From JBMCLJ01 sp048615375 (lineage in GTDB: Bacteria > Patescibacteriota > Dojkabacteria > JAOAGR01), in assembly GCA_048615375.1 (NCBI GenBank), contig JBMCLJ010000022.1, positions 1 to 16,352 of the forward strand: a DNA stretch of 16,352 bases, read 5' to 3'. The translations under genes and the position numbers were made by a program. Under the pieces are notes generated by a model, which was not told where the DNA came from, made no database searches, and saw only the letters and a list, made by a program, of their open reading frames with translations. Below are positions 14,175 to 16,352 of this stretch, in pieces (positions within the stretch are counted from its first letter, which is position 1; the number at the start of each line of letters is the position of its first letter).

Positions 14175-15041
14175 TTATAAAACTTCAAGATGATTATGCT
14201 TTTGTCCTGAGATACCCAGTAAATGCGCGTATCGCTCTGTGGTAGAAACACGTTTGTGTCCAACCACCTGTGATATAAAAAGGATACTGGTGCCTTTTGC
14301 CAGATGGTGAGCTATGAATGTATTCCTTAAATCATTTACAGTCGCATCCTTTATCCCCGCTTTTTTAAAAGCTCGATCAAGGTAAAATCTAATATTCCTC
14401 ATAAGTAACGGGTTACCTGTTTTTGTCAGGAATAACGCTTTTTTATGGTCAAATTTTGGCCGAATCTCCAGATAGTCAGCGATAGCTTTTGAAGCTGCCT
14501 GATTAAGCGGGATGTCCCGTTCCAGGCTTGATTCATACCGTTTGATCCGGATTGAAGCAGGTTTCGAGTTTTTATAAGTTATATCATCTGTTTCCATGCG
14601 ACATAATTCTCCAATTTTGATACCAGTTTGAATAAGCAGTTCCACAATAGAATATAAACGCTGATCTTTTTTACATACATCACGCAAAGCCCGGTATTCC
14701 TGGGTAGTGAGTACCCGGGGGATTTGTGATTCGAGCTTCGGGTGTGATATTTGTGATGAAGGGTTTTGGTTTAAGTGGTTATGTTCTATGCAGAAACGGT
14801 AAAATGTTTTAATGCTGTTCAGTTTTCTGGATATACTCTTGAGTGTATAGCCTTTTTTCTTACGATCCTCTATAAAGGCTTCTATGTCTGTGCTATCGAT
14901 ATTCTTGAGTTCTTTTGTTCGTGTAGTAGTGCAGAAGTGTAAAAACTGCTCAATATCTTTGGTGTAAGCGATGATTGTATATATTGATTTTTTTTCTTCT
15001 TTAAGTTTATCTTCAAACTTGCTAATAATTGGATGTACCAT
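14175..15041 (-). CDS. Tyrosine recombinase (XerC/D-like) with altered catalytic residues
   Basis: A 288-residue integrase-family protein. The core-binding domain covers about 1-100 (IAYTKDIEQFLHFC, LKSISRKLNSIKTFYRFC). The catalytic domain begins at about 108 (RVLTTQEYRALRD). Conserved positions are seen as follows: the Arg-I site in TGIKIGEL is Lys142, K167 may be the beta-hairpin lysine, and the H-x-x-R motif is NDLRN, so the His is Asn236 while Arg239 is kept. VVGH gives His262, and STTERY gives the nucleophile Tyr271. Length and layout match chromosome-dimer resolvases, but two of the six usual catalytic residues differ. It may be a divergent Xer subfamily with its own chemistry or one with weakened activity. 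No phage or integrative-element gene is next to it, which suggests a housekeeping or orphan role. It has its own promoter at 15115-15142. Confidence 0.85.
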   Translation of the reverse strand: MVHPIISKFEDKLKEEKKSIYTIIAYTKDIEQFLHFCTTTRTKELKNIDSTDIEAFIEDRKKKGYTLKSISRKLNSIKTFYRFCIEHNHLNQNPSSQISHPKLESQIPRVLTTQEYRALRDVCKKDQRLYSIVELLIQTGIKIGELCRMETDDITYKNSKPASIRIKRYESSLERDIPLNQAASKAIADYLEIRPKFDHKKALFLTKTGNPLLMRNIRFYLDRAFKKAGIKDATVNDLRNTFIAHHLAKGTSILFISQVVGHKRVSTTERYAHLLGISGQKHNHLEVL

Positions 15042-15060
15042 TTTGTTACTGTGTTATTAC

Positions 15061-15074
15061 ATAGTTTAAACTAT
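15061..15074. promoter_or_regulatory. 14-bp perfect palindrome in the recombinase leader
   Basis: ATAGTTTAAACTAT reads the same on both strands. It lies between the recombinase promoter and its ATG, about 20 bp upstream of the start codon, and could be an operator or a recombinase-binding site. There is no direct evidence for either role. Confidence 0.45.
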
Positions 15075-15114
15075 ATGCCAAGCAGTGAACTTATAGTTTT
15101 TGTCCTGTGTATAA

Positions 15115-15142
15115 ATTATAGTATTAATTTCAAAAAATGCAA
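15115..15142 (-). promoter_or_regulatory. Promoter of the recombinase gene
   Basis: On the minus strand: TTGCAT (15142-15137), 16-base spacer, perfect TATAAT (15120-15115). The predicted start is near 15108, giving a leader of about 67 nt that contains the 14-bp palindrome. Confidence 0.6.
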
Positions 15143-15157
15143 TTCTTGACATACATA

Positions 15158-15186
15158 AAGGAACAGTGTACAAAATACTGTTCCTT
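15158..15186 (-). terminator. Hairpin behind the ribonucleotide reductase gene
   Basis: Perfect 10-bp stem AAGGAACAGT (15158-15167) and ACTGTTCCTT (15177-15186) with a 9-base loop, lying 28 bp behind the reductase stop. The bases that follow on the minus strand (tatgtatgtc) are only moderately T-rich, so termination is likely but not textbook. Confidence 0.6.
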
Positions 15187-15214
15187 GGAATCTGCATATA
15201 GTTACTATGAACTG

Positions 15215-16352
15215 CTATAACTCGCATTGTCCGCCAGCGCATGCAACTTCTCTTGAGTTCTCAGTGGAATCAACTTTTTCGTAAGACACAATTTTTGAGA
15301 AATCAATGTGTCCAATTTTTTCTTCAAGGTCTTCAAAGCGTTCTTTTGTGATTTCTTCATAAGGGGATAGTGAGTACACATGGTTCGAACGAGGCAGGAA
15401 GGAAATTCCTCCTACAATATCCCAGTTTTTATATACCCAGTTAGCTACTTCAAGCCATTCATCTTCACCCACATATACTGTTACTGATGGATTATGTTCT
15501 GTAAAATTTTCTTTAAGCATCTTCCAGTATTCAAGTTGCTCGATGGCACTGATGTTATCCTTATATACGGCATTATCAGGTGATTTAACAGGGAATTCAA
15601 CTACCCATGTAGTTGCGGTCTCTCTCGACTGTCCTACTTCCGGGAAGTAAGGAACGCCCTGGTCTTTTAAAAGTAAAAACAACGGATCATGATCGGCAAT
15701 TCGTACTCGTCGGATATAGTACGGTGCATACCGCGGGTGGAGGCCGCTGGAAGAATGTACAGTTTGTGACAGGTTACCTGAGGGCTTGACACACGTTACG
15801 CATGTTGAGCTGCCGATACCAAATCGTTCCGCGTACTGCTTGTTCATTTTGACAGCGTGTTTCCTGAGTTTTGCCATCGTATCAGGGGTGCGGACTGCTT
15901 CACAGTCCCACTGTCCAGTAATAGAGACACCAAGTAAACGTTCTTCTTCACAATTTTTCTTCCAGTCTTTCGAGAGATATGGAAAGTTTACCAGGGTAGA
16001 CTGGTATGTTCCAAGTAAAGCCGCGATTTTAATTTTCTTTAATAGCGTTTCTTCCGTGTCTTTTTCCCGTGCAACGACTTCAGACAGATTACAGAATTGT
16101 TTTGGTTGAAGTAGTATTTCTCCACAAGGGTTGGTACCCAGTGTGTCAACTTTTTCTTTTAACACTTTTAGTCTTCTGGCTGGTAGTGTTTGACGTAACC
16201 CCCCCCGGTTAAATAAACCTCGTTCGCCTGTCGATGATTTAATAAGAGCGAGCCATTCATCCATAAATTGTTCAATGTTTGGCTTTTCTTCATATACCGC
16301 GGAATTATTAGCCATACTGCGCTCTGGATGTGTATTCCAGAATTGACCGACT
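15215..16352 (-). CDS. nrdJ: Adenosylcobalamin-dependent ribonucleotide reductase, C-terminal part
   Basis: The last 378 codons of a class II ribonucleotide reductase, which makes deoxyribonucleotides with coenzyme B12. The gene enters from the right edge: the frame stays open through VGQFWNTHPERS before the Met at 16315, so that Met is internal. TNPCGEILLQPKQFCNL carries the thiyl-radical Cys and Glu (C-G-E, codon for Cys at 16124-16126) and, 11 residues later, one of the redox Cys (codon at 16091-16093). This spacing equals Cys408, Glu410 and Cys419 of the Lactobacillus leichmannii enzyme. The protein ends CAGGQCEL, the C-x4-C shuttle that re-reduces the active site. It resembles the monomeric triphosphate reductase type. 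A run of eight Cs (16199-16206) lies inside the coding sequence without breaking the frame. Confidence 0.93.
   Translation of the reverse strand, partial: VGQFWNTHPERSMANNSAVYEEKPNIEQFMDEWLALIKSSTGERGLFNRGGLRQTLPARRLKVLKEKVDTLGTNPCGEILLQPKQFCNLSEVVAREKDTEETLLKKIKIAALLGTYQSTLVNFPYLSKDWKKNCEEERLLGVSITGQWDCEAVRTPDTMAKLRKHAVKMNKQYAERFGIGSSTCVTCVKPSGNLSQTVHSSSGLHPRYAPYYIRRVRIADHDPLFLLLKDQGVPYFPEVGQSRETATTWVVEFPVKSPDNAVYKDNISAIEQLEYWKMLKENFTEHNPSVTVYVGEDEWLEVANWVYKNWDIVGGISFLPRSNHVYSLSPYEEITKERFEDLEEKIGHIDFSKIVSYEKVDSTENSREVACAGGQCEL

Noticed and set aside
1..16352. CRISPR array, tRNA or rRNA genes
   Set aside because: No regularly spaced repeats, cloverleaf sequences or conserved rRNA stretches were recognised on either strand.

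Overview
The window (about 40% G+C by eye) looks like a chromosomal piece of a small-genome bacterium, most plausibly a Candidate Phyla Radiation (Patescibacteria) lineage. The reasons are protein style rather than a marker gene: many short membrane or surface proteins with poor family matches, a class II ribonucleotide reductase, a pilin-like protein with the R..D..QI..Y pattern common in these bacteria, almost no Shine-Dalgarno sequences, and several start codons 6-7 nt behind a -10 box (leaderless mRNAs). The standard code fits. No rRNA, tRNA or CRISPR array was seen, so the phylum is an inference.

Layout. 1-1161 (+): a consensus promoter drives an unknown 264-residue protein and, in the same frame after a single TGA, a 75-residue ORF. 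1250-2560 (-): a single-pass membrane protein of unknown function. 2657-3236: no intact gene, but a decayed PIN-domain toxin fragment (-), a probable unannotated structured RNA of about 158 nt (+) with its own promoter and intrinsic terminator, and a 13-bp perfect inverted repeat. 3237-5006 (+): ABC half-transporter. 5112-5456 (-) and 5513-6037 (+): divergent small membrane protein (DUF4870/Tic20-like) and DHFR/RibD-type reductase. 6050-6322 (-): small hypothetical protein. 6400-6552 (-): the zinc-ribbon end of a broken transposase. 6578-7063 (+): beta-rich hypothetical protein.

7144-12201 (+) is a cell-envelope block: RDD membrane protein; a secreted protein ending in a dockerin-like module; an overlapping gene for a large membrane protein starting with a cohesin-like domain followed by two Ig-like domains; a YibE/F-type membrane protein; and a pilin-like protein. 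The dockerin/cohesin pair is the most interesting system here: it suggests a dedicated calcium-dependent surface attachment pair outside any visible cellulosome context. 

12202-16352 (-): a GT4 glycosyltransferase coupled to a TVP38/DedA-type membrane protein, a tyrosine recombinase whose usual catalytic Arg-I and first His are replaced by Lys and Asn, and the C-terminal part of an adenosylcobalamin-dependent ribonucleotide reductase running off the right edge.
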